Assembly (NCBI GenBank): GCA_902464495.1
Contig: CABQJK010000005.1
Coordinates: 1 to 64,000, forward strand
From: an uncultured Collinsella sp.
GTDB taxonomy: Bacteria > Actinomycetota > Coriobacteriia > Coriobacteriales > Coriobacteriaceae
Direction of reading: 5' to 3'
DNA length: 64,000 bases
Part shown: one piece after another, positions 9,504 through 18,381 of the stretch
Layout of the letters: the number at the start of each line of letters is the position of its first letter
Numbering within the stretch: position 1 is the first letter of the stretch
The notes under the pieces: model-generated
What the model saw: the letters and a program-made list of their open reading frames with translations, nothing else
The model's database searches: none
Told to the model about the DNA's origin: nothing
Program-made: the position numbers and the translations under genes

Positions 9504-10608
9504 GATGACCGTTGCTATTGCAGCCGGCGGCACGGCAGGACACATTAACCCCGCGCTCGCTTTGGCCGAGGAGCTGCATGACCGTGGCCACCACGTTGTG
9601 TTCGTGGGCCAGTCGCGCAAGCTCGAGGGTCGTCTGGTCCCCGAGGCTGGGTTTGATTTTGTGCCCATTACGGTCACGGGCTTCGACCGCTCCCGTCCCT
9701 GGACGGCGCTGACCTCGCTGTGGCGTGTCAACAAGGCCAAGCGTGCGCTCGCCAGTCATTTCTCAAAGGTCGGCAAGCCCGATGCTGCCATCGGTTTTGG
9801 TGCCTATGTCGAGGTTCCGCTGCTGGGGTGGTGCAAGGGCGCAGGCGTTCCGTATCTGCTGCATGAGCAGAACTCTGTTCCGGGCCTGGCCAACAAGATG
9901 ATGAACCCCCACGCCGCTCGCGTGTGCATCTCGGTGCCGGCAGCGCGCTCGGTCTTTGAGCGCGAAGGTGACCCTGACCACGTGCTCATGACCGGCAACC
10001 CCGTACGTCGCTCGGTGATCGAGGGCGATCGCGCTCGCGGCCGCAAGGCACTTGGCGTTCCCGAGGACGCTACGCTGCTGCTCGTCTTTGGCGGTTCACT
10101 TGGCGCCCAGCACCTCAACGAGCGCGCGGTTTCGCTCAAAAACGAGCTGCTTTCGCGCAAGAACCTCTATGTGTTGCATTCGACGGGTGCCGACGGCTTT
10201 GAGGAGACCGAGCGCGCTTTGGCGCTGACGCCCGAGGAGGCGAAGCGTTACCGCGTCCAGCCTTACATCGACAACATGGGCGATATGCTGGCTGCTGCCG
10301 ATTTGGTGCTCTCGCGTTCGGGTGCATCGAGCGTGGCCGAGATCGCTGCGCTCGCCGTGCCCTCGATACTCGTGCCGTATCCGCATGCGACGGCCGACCA
10401 CCAAACCACCAATGCCCGTTATCTGGTCGACGCCGGGGCCGGCGTGCTCTGTGCCGATGCCGATATCGACGGTTCTGCCTTTGCCGATGAGCTGCTGCAC
10501 CTGGTCGATGACGCGGCAGAGCGCGACGTCATGCGTCAGGCGGCGCGCGGTCTGGCTCAGGATAGGGCCGCCGCTCTTCTGGCCGATGCGGTAGAGGGTT
10601 TGCGTTAG
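9493..10608 (+). CDS. murG: Lipid II synthase MurG
   Basis: MurG transfers GlcNAc from UDP-GlcNAc to lipid I at the cytoplasmic membrane face. The N-terminal glycine loop GGTAGHINPALALA, the HEQNSVPGLANK segment and the second glycine loop FGGSLGAQHLN are diagnostic. I chose ATG at 9493, behind GAAGGGA, over an in-frame GTG at 9475; the start overlaps the ftsW stop by 11 bases. This gives 371 residues, usual for MurG. murC follows after about 97 bases. Confidence 0.95.
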   Translation: MTDKMTVAIAAGGTAGHINPALALAEELHDRGHHVVFVGQSRKLEGRLVPEAGFDFVPITVTGFDRSRPWTALTSLWRVNKAKRALASHFSKVGKPDAAIGFGAYVEVPLLGWCKGAGVPYLLHEQNSVPGLANKMMNPHAARVCISVPAARSVFEREGDPDHVLMTGNPVRRSVIEGDRARGRKALGVPEDATLLLVFGGSLGAQHLNERAVSLKNELLSRKNLYVLHSTGADGFEETERALALTPEEAKRYRVQPYIDNMGDMLAAADLVLSRSGASSVAEIAALAVPSILVPYPHATADHQTTNARYLVDAGAGVLCADADIDGSAFADELLHLVDDAAERDVMRQAARGLAQDRAAALLADAVEGLR

Positions 10609-10705
10609 TTAGACGGGATATCGTCGGTCGCCCTCGCGCTGATGCGGTAGGTGCGGTACAGTTAACGGGTTACAGGCAGTGTTTACGCAAGGAGTACACG
10701 AGCAC

Positions 10706-12124
10706 ATGGCTGATTCCCAGACTGCAACCTCCGCGCCCGAGTTTAAGAGCGCCCACTTTATCGGTATCGGCGGCGCCGGCATGAGCGGCATCGCCCTCGT
10801 TCTGCACGAGCGCGGTTATGCCGTTACCGGCTCCGACCTTAAGACGTCACGTTATATCCGCCAGCTTACACGCGCTGGTGTGAAGGTGCATGTGGGCCAT
10901 GAGGCAGCCACGATCGACGAGGTCAAGCCCGACGTGGTTGTTGTCTCCACCGCTATTCCGGAGTCCAACCCTGAGCTCGTGCGCGCTCGCGAGCTGGGCA
11001 TTCCCGTGTGGCCCCGTGCCAAGATGCTCTCTGCTTTGGGCCACGGCTACACTACCGTCGCTGTTGCCGGCACGCATGGCAAGACCACCACGTCTTCGAT
11101 GTGCGCCACCATGCTCGACCGCATGGGTCTGGATCCGAGCTTCTTGATCGGCGGCATCGTCGAGGGCTATGACACGAACGGCAAGAACGGCTCGGGAGAC
11201 TACTTTGTCGCCGAGGCCGACGAGTCCGACAGCTCCTTCCTGTTCCTGAACCCCAACGTGGTCATTGTGACCAACGTCGAGGCCGACCACCTCGATCACT
11301 ACTCGGGTATCGAGGAGATCGAGGCAACTTTCGCCAAATTCATGAGCCTGGTGGGCGAGGACGGCACCGTCATCGTCTGCGGCGAGGACCCGCATCTGGT
11401 CGAGCTCGCCAAGTCGACGGGCCGTCACGTGCTTTCCTACGGCTTTGCCGAGAGCAACGACATCGTCTGCGTGCACCCGGATGTCAAGGGCATCCAGAGT
11501 GACTTTATCGTTCGCTTTGAGGACGGCACTGAGCACGCTGTGGAGATCAAGAGCAACCCCGGTCGCCACAACATGCTCAACGCCACGGCGGTGCTCACCG
11601 TCGCCCATGTCTTGGGCCTTGACATCGACGCCGCCGCCAAGGCGCTCTCGAGCTTTGAGGGCGTCCGCCGTCGCTTTACCCACGTGGGCGATATCGATGG
11701 CATCACCGTGGTCGATGATTACGGCCATCACCCCACCGAAATCAAGGCGACGCTTGCTGCCGCTTCGTCGCTGGGTTACAAGCACGTCGACGTCGTGTTC
11801 CAGCCGCACCGCTATTCGCGCCTGCAGGCCCTGTGCGACGACTTTGCCGATGCATTTGCCAATGCCGATAAGCTGCTGCTGATTGATGTGTTCTCGGCTG
11901 GCGAAATGCCCATTCCGGGTGTCACCTCTAAGATGCTCGCCGATACCGTGCGCGCCAAGCATCCTGGCAAGGAGGTCGTGTACTGCTCCAGCCGTCTTGA
12001 GCTCAATCAGGAGCTCGAGCAGATGGTGGGCGAGGGCGACCTGCTGCTCACCATGGGTGCCGGTGACGTTACGACCGTCGGTCCCGAGTTCATTGAGTAT
12101 CTGACTGCCAAGAAAGACGCTTAA
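10706..12124 (+). CDS. murC: UDP-N-acetylmuramate-L-alanine ligase MurC
   Basis: MurC starts the stem peptide by joining L-Ala to UDP-MurNAc. The HFIGIGGAGMSGIA N-terminus, the ATP loop GTHGKTTTSS, and the DDYGHHPTE and FQPHRYSR blocks are hallmark segments. The ATG at 10706 follows AAGGAG at 10689-10694; an upstream in-frame GTG at 10679 is less likely. That makes 472 residues. Only 5 bases separate it from murB. Confidence 0.95.
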   Translation: MADSQTATSAPEFKSAHFIGIGGAGMSGIALVLHERGYAVTGSDLKTSRYIRQLTRAGVKVHVGHEAATIDEVKPDVVVVSTAIPESNPELVRARELGIPVWPRAKMLSALGHGYTTVAVAGTHGKTTTSSMCATMLDRMGLDPSFLIGGIVEGYDTNGKNGSGDYFVAEADESDSSFLFLNPNVVIVTNVEADHLDHYSGIEEIEATFAKFMSLVGEDGTVIVCGEDPHLVELAKSTGRHVLSYGFAESNDIVCVHPDVKGIQSDFIVRFEDGTEHAVEIKSNPGRHNMLNATAVLTVAHVLGLDIDAAAKALSSFEGVRRRFTHVGDIDGITVVDDYGHHPTEIKATLAAASSLGYKHVDVVFQPHRYSRLQALCDDFADAFANADKLLLIDVFSAGEMPIPGVTSKMLADTVRAKHPGKEVVYCSSRLELNQELEQMVGEGDLLLTMGAGDVTTVGPEFIEYLTAKKDA

Positions 12125-12129
12125 GTCTA

Positions 12130-13041
12130 ATGGGTCTGTTTAACGCCGTCATGGCGCTCTCGGGCATGATCGACACGGATGTGATCGAGGACGAGCGCCT
12201 TGCGCGTCATACGAGCTATCGTATCGGCGGCAAGGCCGACCTCTTTGTAACGTGCCATAGCTATCATGCCCTCCGCCGCGCCGTGGCGGTGCTCGATCGC
12301 GAGCAGGTGCCGTGGGTCATCATCGGCAAGGGCTCCAATCTGCTGGTTGCCGATGGCGGCTATCGCGGTGCCGTCATTTCGCTCGGACGTGAGTTTCAGC
12401 GCACGGTTGTTGCCGATGACGGTTGTACGCTGACGGCCGGTGCGGGCGTGATGTTTGCGCGCCTGGTCAACGATGCCCTGTCGCGTAGCCTTTCGGGCCT
12501 TGAGTTTGCCGTTGGCATCCCTGGTTCGGTCGGCGGTGCGATATCTATGAATGCCGGCACACGGACCGAGTGGATTGGCTCGCTGGTTGAGGATGTCGTA
12601 ACGTTTGACCCGGCATCCGGTATCAAGCATTATGCGGGGTCCGAGATCACTTGGGGCTACCGCGAATGTAGCCTTCCCCGCAATGAGATCATCCTCGAGT
12701 GCGTGCTCAAGCTTAAACCGGCGCCCAAGGCCGACATTCGCGAGCGCATGGAGCGGTACCTTACGCGGCGCAAGCGTACGCAGCCCATGGGTCGCGCATC
12801 CTGCGGGTCGGTCTTTCGCAATCCGCCCGATGCGAGTGTGGGCAAGCTTATCGAGGATTGTGGATTAAAGGGTTTTTCGATTGGCGGCGCGGAAGTTTCG
12901 CCCGTTCACGCTAATTTTATCGTTAATAACGGAACTGCCTCGGCCGATGACGTTGCCGCGGTTATCAGACATGTGCACGGAAAGGTGAGGGAGGCGTATG
13001 GCATCGAGCTCAGACCGGAAGTTAAATTCCTCGGCTTCTAG
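12130..13041 (+). CDS. murB: UDP-N-acetylenolpyruvoylglucosamine reductase MurB
   Basis: FAD enzyme that reduces the enolpyruvyl group to make UDP-MurNAc. The HTSYRIGGKAD opening, the FAD loop IIGKGSNLLVADGG, and GIPGSVGGAISMNAG are all present. RASCGSVFRNP contains the catalytic Ser region, and EVSPVHANFIVN matches the C-terminal lobe. The length of 303 residues is that of type II (short) MurB. Its end overlaps the ftsQ start by 44 bases, which implies coupled translation. Confidence 0.95.
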   Translation: MGLFNAVMALSGMIDTDVIEDERLARHTSYRIGGKADLFVTCHSYHALRRAVAVLDREQVPWVIIGKGSNLLVADGGYRGAVISLGREFQRTVVADDGCTLTAGAGVMFARLVNDALSRSLSGLEFAVGIPGSVGGAISMNAGTRTEWIGSLVEDVVTFDPASGIKHYAGSEITWGYRECSLPRNEIILECVLKLKPAPKADIRERMERYLTRRKRTQPMGRASCGSVFRNPPDASVGKLIEDCGLKGFSIGGAEVSPVHANFIVNNGTASADDVAAVIRHVHGKVREAYGIELRPEVKFLGF

Positions 13042-14254
13042 AGCATCGAAACCCACCTTCCGCCGCGCCGGAGGGCGTTCCGGCGCGCCTGCCAAACCTC
13101 AACGCAATACCGTCGCGCACTCTAAGTCTGTCGGGCATGCTCGACAGACCAGTCGACCGGTCATCGGCTCGCAGCTCGGTAATCGTCCGGCCGCAAAAAA
13201 GTCCTCGCGTCCCTCGGTGACGTCAAAGCCTGTTATGGGCGTCAAGCCTGCCCGTCCCATGGCAACTCCCAAGCCCTCGACGGGAACTAAGGCGGCGCGT
13301 CCAGGTCGCACGCTGGGCGCATCGAAACCGCGCTCGCTGACATCGGTGCCGGCTACCGCCAAGAAGCCTTCGAGTAAAAAAGGTTTCAACCCGTTATCTT
13401 CACTTGGAGCGATGGCAAATAAAACATCAGACGCCGCTTCTGTCGTTACAGGCAAAGGCAAAATCGTGGGCGGCGTTCTGGCCGTCTTGGCCGTGCTCGT
13501 CGTCGTTGCCATCGTGGTGATCAACTCTGGATTGTTTACTGCCACTGATATTCAGATTCAAGGCAGCGAGCATGTGACGAAGCACGATGCTATCCAGCTG
13601 ATCGACTTGCCCGAGGGAACGTCGCTTTTTAACGTCGATCCCGACCAGATTATCGAGGATCTCAAGCAGAACCCGTGGGTTTCGGGCGTGGATGTTCAGC
13701 GCCAGTTTCCCCATACGCTTATCATCACGCCGACGGAGCGTAAAGTTATCGCCATTGCGTATATCAGCTCCGACGACCTTGCCTGGGCTATCGGAGACGA
13801 TGACACCTGGATCGCCCCGCTGTCGACGTCGGTCGAAGTGGACGACCAGGGCAACGTCATCACGACAGGGCAGGGCTCAAATACCTTGACCGGAATCGAT
13901 GCCGCGCTGGCGCTCGCCAAGCATTATGGTGCGGTGTTGTTGACTGATGTCTCGGCGGATGTCGCCCCGGTTTCCGGCCAGGCGGTTAACTCCAAAGCCG
14001 TTAAGGCCGGCCTGGATTATGTGCGTGGTTTTTCGAGCGAGTTCTTGGGACAAGTCAAGGATATTTCCACGCCTTCGGTCGAAGCCATCTCGGCAAACCT
14101 CAATAACGGCATTGAGGTGTCGCTGGGCGATTCGGACGATATCGCCAAGAAGGAACGCGTAGTCACCAAGTTGCTTTCGCAGGTAGAGGGCGTAACGTAT
14201 ATCAATGTGCGCTCTCCGGGCAACTACACATTTAGGAATGCTCCGACCTCGTAG
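12998..14254 (+). CDS. ftsQ: Division protein FtsQ/DivIB
   Basis: Bitopic scaffold that holds FtsL-type partners at the septum. The N-terminal 145 or so residues are a very basic Ser/Pro/Lys-rich cytoplasmic tail, longer than in most FtsQ proteins. One membrane span follows (VLAVLAVLVVVAIVVI). A POTRA-like segment opens FTATDIQIQGSEHVT, with the DLPEGTSLFNVD and NPWVSGVDVQRQFPHTL signatures. The start overlaps murB in another frame; later ATGs are possible, but the basic tail is continuous with the rest. FtsZ lies after a 199-base gap holding its own control region. Confidence 0.9.
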   Translation: MASSSDRKLNSSASRASKPTFRRAGGRSGAPAKPQRNTVAHSKSVGHARQTSRPVIGSQLGNRPAAKKSSRPSVTSKPVMGVKPARPMATPKPSTGTKAARPGRTLGASKPRSLTSVPATAKKPSSKKGFNPLSSLGAMANKTSDAASVVTGKGKIVGGVLAVLAVLVVVAIVVINSGLFTATDIQIQGSEHVTKHDAIQLIDLPEGTSLFNVDPDQIIEDLKQNPWVSGVDVQRQFPHTLIITPTERKVIAIAYISSDDLAWAIGDDDTWIAPLSTSVEVDDQGNVITTGQGSNTLTGIDAALALAKHYGAVLLTDVSADVAPVSGQAVNSKAVKAGLDYVRGFSSEFLGQVKDISTPSVEAISANLNNGIEVSLGDSDDIAKKERVVTKLLSQVEGVTYINVRSPGNYTFRNAPTS

Positions 14255-14453
14255 CGCTGGTTGATGCTTTGTTGAGGGGCCATACCACGCCGTTTATCTG
14301 GTTTGTTTGGTTTTCACGGTCAATTATTTGACTGATACGTTCATAATGTGCAAACATAATACGGTTTACCTTTGCATTTACTTTCAACCTGAAGGTTAAT
14401 GTGCGCAGGGGTCGACCCATGCTATGGCTATAACCTTTGTTCGGAGGACCGAC
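14255..14453 (+). promoter_or_regulatory. ftsZ upstream region
   Basis: This AT-rich gap differs from the tightly packed cluster before it. TTGACT at 14328-14333 and CATAAT at 14355-14360 are promoter-like but 21 bases apart, too far for a normal sigma-70 pair. AACCT-GA-AGGTT at 14386-14397 is a short palindrome that could be an operator. CGGAGG at 14442-14447 is the ftsZ ribosome site. Confidence 0.4.
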
Positions 14454-15608
14454 ATGCACGAGACAGAGATCAACAACTACCTTGCCGTCATTAAGGTGGT
14501 CGGCGTCGGCGGCGGCGGTACCAACGCGGTCAATCGAATGATCGAAGAGGGCATCCGCGGCGTCGAGTTTGTTGCCATCAACACCGATGCTCAGGCACTC
14601 GCGATCTCTGATGCCGATATCAAGGTGCACATCGGCACCGACCTTACCCGCGGCCTGGGCGCCGGCGCCAATCCCGAGGTTGGCCGCAAGGCTGCCGATG
14701 AGTCCCGCGACGACATCGCCGAGGCGCTCGCTGGCGCCGACATGGTGTTTATCACCTGCGGCGAGGGCGGCGGCACCGGTACCGGCGCTGCTCCCATCGT
14801 TGCCGATATCGCGATGAACGAGGTCGGCGCACTGACCGTCGCCGTCGTGACCAAGCCCTTCACCTTCGAGGGCCGCAAGCGCAAGAAGAGCGCCGAGGAG
14901 GGCATCAAGACCCTCTCCGATTGCGTCGACACCATGATTGTCATCCCTAACGATAAGCTGCTCGACATCGCCGAGAAGAAGACCACCATGCTCGAGGCCT
15001 TCGCGATTGCCGATGGCGTCCTTTCCCAGGGCACCCAGGGCATCACCGACCTCATCACCGTCCCCGGTATCATCAACCTGGACTTCGCCGATGTTAAGAC
15101 CATCATGAAGCAGGCCGGTACCGCCATGATGGGTATCGGTACTTCTTCTGGGGATACTCGTGCCGTCGACGCTGCCCAGCAGGCCATCTCCAGCCCGCTG
15201 CTCGAGAGCTCCATCGATGGTGCCACGCGCGTGCTGCTCTCCATCGCCGGTTCCAAGGACCTGGGCATCCAGGAGATCAGCGACGCCGCCGACGTTGTCG
15301 CCAACGCCGTCGACCCCGAGGCCAACATCATCTTCGGTACCGTTGTCGACGAGTCCCTGGGCGATCAGGTGCGTATCACCGTCATTGCTACGGGCTTCTC
15401 CGACTCCAATGTCAACCGTCAGGATGAGCTCTTTGCTGCTCAGCAGTCTCAGAGCAAGGCCGCTGCCTCCGCTGAGCCGCAGCGCACCGCTCCGGCTGCC
15501 AGCCCGGCTCAGGCCGCCCCGACTCGCAACGTCGGCGGCACCGAGCTCCCGAACTTCGGCAACGATCAGTTCGAGCTTCCCGATTTCCTTAAGCGTGGCA
15601 GCTTCTAA
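14454..15608 (+). CDS. ftsZ: Cell division GTPase FtsZ
   Basis: Tubulin-like GTPase that forms the Z ring. The GTP signature GEGGGTGTGAAP is at about 103-114, and the synergy-loop region reads NLDFADV. The C-terminal tail ends in a conserved ELPDFLKR peptide, the docking site for anchors such as the SepF-like protein at 22 kb. I chose ATG at 14454, 6 bases after CGGAGG, rather than the in-frame ATG at 14424; this gives 384 residues. No ftsA lies upstream, as is usual in Actinobacteria. Confidence 0.97.
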   Translation: MHETEINNYLAVIKVVGVGGGGTNAVNRMIEEGIRGVEFVAINTDAQALAISDADIKVHIGTDLTRGLGAGANPEVGRKAADESRDDIAEALAGADMVFITCGEGGGTGTGAAPIVADIAMNEVGALTVAVVTKPFTFEGRKRKKSAEEGIKTLSDCVDTMIVIPNDKLLDIAEKKTTMLEAFAIADGVLSQGTQGITDLITVPGIINLDFADVKTIMKQAGTAMMGIGTSSGDTRAVDAAQQAISSPLLESSIDGATRVLLSIAGSKDLGIQEISDAADVVANAVDPEANIIFGTVVDESLGDQVRITVIATGFSDSNVNRQDELFAAQQSQSKAAASAEPQRTAPAASPAQAAPTRNVGGTELPNFGNDQFELPDFLKRGSF

Positions 15609-15633
15609 TCGGTTGTTCTCAACGTTTTGCATG

Positions 15634-15665
15634 GGGATGTGTCCATTTGGATGCATCCCTTTTTT
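15634..15665 (+). terminator. Terminator of the dcw cluster after ftsZ
   Basis: GGGATG at 15634-15639 pairs with CATCCC at 15654-15659, and the inner TCCA/TGGA also pair, giving a nearly continuous 12-bp stem followed by six T residues. Confidence 0.9.
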
Positions 15666-15697
15666 GTTTCGCTTTTGTAAACGAAAGCCTCCAATCT

Positions 15698-15741
15698 CTT
15701 TACGTTCCCTTTACGTTTGCCCTTGGTGCAGCGGGTATCCT
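15698..15741 (+). promoter_or_regulatory. Candidate Pho box and promoter of the pgeF-pst operon
   Basis: The 9-mer CTTTACGTT is repeated at 15698-15706 and 15709-15717, an 11-bp period. Pho-type response regulators bind direct repeats with this spacing in front of pst genes; TTTACG-N5-TTTACG also resembles the Bacillus TTAACA-N5-TTAACA box. A possible -10, TATCCT, is at 15736-15741. The regulator genes are not in this window. Confidence 0.55.
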
Positions 15742-15816
15742 TTTAGGGAAGTATGACAGCCGTATAAACACGGACTGCGCGGCGACGCCGCGGTACTTGT
15801 ATTAGGAGGCTTTAGT

Positions 15817-16617
15817 ATGGCAGCACGTGCGGACAGAGTTTCGCGTGTCGACCATGATGGAGTTACGTTGGTGGAGGGCACGACGTCAAATGTCCGTTTT
15901 GCCTTTACCGAGCGCACTGGTGGCGTTTCCGAAGATGCGTACTCCTCGCTCAACCTGGGTTCGCATGTAGGTGATGACCCCTTTTACATTCAAGAAAATC
16001 GTCGGCGTGCGCTCGACGCAATGGGAGCTGCAGAGTGCGAGCACAACCTGCTTGTTCCCAATCAGGTACATGGTGATCGCATCGTTACGGTGACTTCGAA
16101 CGGTGCCGATGATCTTGAGCTTATTCGCGAACAGATTGCCGAGGGCTGCGATGGCATTGTGTGCACGGCGCATAACGTGCCCGTGCTGCTCTGCTTTGCC
16201 GACTGCGTTCCCGTGGTGCTGGTTGTCCCCGGTGCTTTCGCCGTCGTCCATTCTGGCTGGAAGGGCACGATAGCGCGCATTTCTGCCAAAGCCTGCCAGG
16301 CGCTCTGCGAGGCAACTGGATGCGAACCGCGTGATGTCTCGGCTTATATCGGCCCGCATATCCTAGGTGACGAGTACGAGGTATCGCAGGAGCTCATGGA
16401 TCGCTTTGCCGCCGAGTTCGCATGCATCGATACGAGCGCTTCTCGCATGCTTGACCTTTCGGCCGCGATTCGCGAGGCGCTTGAGGGCATCGGTGTCGCT
16501 ACGGCAAATATCGTGGATACCGAGCTTTCCACCGTGCGTCAGAACGACCGCTTTTATTCCTACCGTAACGAGGGCGGCACCTGCGGGCGCCATGCTGCGA
16601 TCGGCGTGATGCTATGA
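15817..16617 (+). CDS. pgeF: PgeF/YfiH laccase-domain protein
   Basis: Member of the YfiH/COG1496 family, zinc or copper enzymes described as peptidoglycan-editing factors and as purine nucleoside phosphorylases. Signatures visible are TERTGGVS, NQVHGDRIV, the FADCVPV block, HSGWKG and AAYIGP-like SAYIGPHI. The 266 residues are full length. The family gene usually sits right after ftsZ, as here, but its stop overlaps the pstS start (ATGA), so it is the first gene of the phosphate operon. TAGGAGGCTTTAGT precedes the ATG. Confidence 0.88.
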   Translation: MAARADRVSRVDHDGVTLVEGTTSNVRFAFTERTGGVSEDAYSSLNLGSHVGDDPFYIQENRRRALDAMGAAECEHNLLVPNQVHGDRIVTVTSNGADDLELIREQIAEGCDGIVCTAHNVPVLLCFADCVPVVLVVPGAFAVVHSGWKGTIARISAKACQALCEATGCEPRDVSAYIGPHILGDEYEVSQELMDRFAAEFACIDTSASRMLDLSAAIREALEGIGVATANIVDTELSTVRQNDRFYSYRNEGGTCGRHAAIGVML

Positions 16618-17450
16618 GAAAGATCGCATCGGTCCTGAGCGCCGCGTTGCTCACGCTCACGCTGTGCGCCTGCTCTTCGGGATCCTCCACCTCTTCCATT
16701 ACCGTGGCTGGCTCCACGACGTGCCTTCCCATCGCCGAGATTGCGGCAGAGGGTTTTAAGGAAGAAACGGGCACCGATGTGCTCGTTTCGGGCTTGGGCT
16801 CTTCTGCCGGCATTGAGGCAGTCAGCGCCGGCACGGCCGATATCGCCAGCTCCTCCCGTGGACTCAATGCCGACGAACAGGATCTGGGCCTGACTCCCAT
16901 CGTCATTGCCCACGACGGTATCGCGGTCATCGTGAACGAAGGCAACCCCGTCGATAACCTCTCGACCGAGCAGCTCCGCGATATCTATGCCGGCAAGATT
17001 ACTAATTGGAAAGAGGTCGGTGGCGAGGACCTGAAGATTCAGGTCATCAACCGAGACGAGGCTTCCGGCACGCGTGAGGCCTTCCGCACCATCGTGATGG
17101 ATGGCACGCCGTTCGATCGTCGCTCGGCCGTTCTTTCGGGCACGGGCCAGGTGCGTGATGTCGTGTCCCGTTCGCGTGGGGCCATCGGCTACATTTCGCT
17201 GGGCTTCGTCGATAGCCTCAACGCCAAGACTTCGGTCAGGGCCGTCTCGGTCAATCATGTCGAGGCCTCCGAGAAGACGGTTGCAAGCGGCGGCTACCCC
17301 ATTTCGCGTGACCTCTACTTCTTTGTGAAGGGAACGCCTTCCAAGCAAGCTCGGGATTACATCGACTACGTGACGTCCGAGAAGATGGACAAGCAGATTC
17401 GCGAGGCGGGCTTTATTCCCGTCACCAATGACGGGAAGGGGAGTGAGTAG
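16614..17450 (+). CDS. pstS: Phosphate ABC transporter, substrate-binding lipoprotein PstS
   Basis: Captures phosphate outside the cell for the PstCAB importer. A signal peptide (1-17) runs into LCACSSG, a lipobox-like site with Cys20 the likely lipidated residue. The mature part has TVAGSTTCLPIAE near its start and the ligand-contact segment RDEASGTREAF. Length is 278 residues. Its start overlaps the pgeF stop, and pstC begins 1 base after its stop. Expected to be induced by phosphate limitation through the repeat upstream of pgeF. Confidence 0.95.
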   Translation: MRKIASVLSAALLTLTLCACSSGSSTSSITVAGSTTCLPIAEIAAEGFKEETGTDVLVSGLGSSAGIEAVSAGTADIASSSRGLNADEQDLGLTPIVIAHDGIAVIVNEGNPVDNLSTEQLRDIYAGKITNWKEVGGEDLKIQVINRDEASGTREAFRTIVMDGTPFDRRSAVLSGTGQVRDVVSRSRGAIGYISLGFVDSLNAKTSVRAVSVNHVEASEKTVASGGYPISRDLYFFVKGTPSKQARDYIDYVTSEKMDKQIREAGFIPVTNDGKGSE

Positions 17451-17451
17451 C

Positions 17452-18378
17452 ATGGAAGCACAGGAAAGCCCCCAGACTGAGCAGACGGCTCGGGCATCCA
17501 AGAAGCGTGAGCTGGCACTGGTATCGCGCAGCACCTATCTTAAAGAGAAGGCCCTGCAGTGGATCTTCTTTGCCTGCGCGTTCCTGGCGGTCGTCACCGT
17601 CATCCTGATTTTTGTCTTTACCACGTACTCGGCCCTGCCCGTCTTTACCGATATTGGCCTGGCAGACTTCTTTAGCTTTACGTGGGCGCCTTCCGAGGGC
17701 CACTACGGCATCATGTCGCTGCTGGCCGGCTCGGGATTGGTGACCGTCGGTGCTCTCGTTATGGGCGTGCCCCTGGGCGTGGGCACGGCCGTGTATCTGG
17801 TCGAGATCGCCAGCAAGCGCGTGCGCAAGCTTATCAGCCCCGCCGTCGACCTGCTGGCCGGTATCCCCTCCATTATCTACGGCTTCTTTGGCATGATCAT
17901 CATCCGCCCGCTTATCGCGCAGCTGACCGGTGGCCTTGGTTTTGGTGCGCTGACGGCATGGTTTGTGCTCGCCATCATGATCGTCCCCACCATCACGACG
18001 CTCACCATCGATGCCCTCAACTCCATCCCTATGGGCATTCGCGAGGCATCGTATGCCATGGGTGCTACTAAGTGGCAGACCATCTATAAGGTCGTGCTAC
18101 CTGCCGCCAAGCTGGGTATCGTGGATGCCATCGTGCTGGGTATGGGCCGTGCCATCGGCGAGACCATGGCCGTGCTCATGGTCGTGGGTAACGCCCCAGT
18201 TATTCCCGACAGTATTGCGAGCCCCATCTCGACGCTCACGAGCCAGATCGCGCTCGACATGAGCTATTCCTCGGGTCTGCACCGCTCGGCGCTGTTCGGC
18301 ATGGGCGTGGTCCTGTTTATCATCTCCGCCACGCTGGTGGGCGTCGTCCGCCTGGTTTCCAAGAAGAAGAGGGGGTAG
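17452..18378 (+). CDS. pstC: Phosphate ABC transporter permease PstC
   Basis: One of two membrane subunits of the Pst importer. Six membrane spans are visible, and the cytoplasmic coupling loop reads GIREASYAMGATKWQT, the EAA motif that docks on PstB. I chose ATG at 17452, which follows AAGGGGAG and the pstS stop, over an earlier in-frame ATG at 17428. The protein has 308 residues and a short hydrophilic N-terminus. pstA follows after 3 bases. Confidence 0.95.
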   Translation: MEAQESPQTEQTARASKKRELALVSRSTYLKEKALQWIFFACAFLAVVTVILIFVFTTYSALPVFTDIGLADFFSFTWAPSEGHYGIMSLLAGSGLVTVGALVMGVPLGVGTAVYLVEIASKRVRKLISPAVDLLAGIPSIIYGFFGMIIIRPLIAQLTGGLGFGALTAWFVLAIMIVPTITTLTIDALNSIPMGIREASYAMGATKWQTIYKVVLPAAKLGIVDAIVLGMGRAIGETMAVLMVVGNAPVIPDSIASPISTLTSQIALDMSYSSGLHRSALFGMGVVLFIISATLVGVVRLVSKKKRG

Positions 18379-18381
18379 GCT

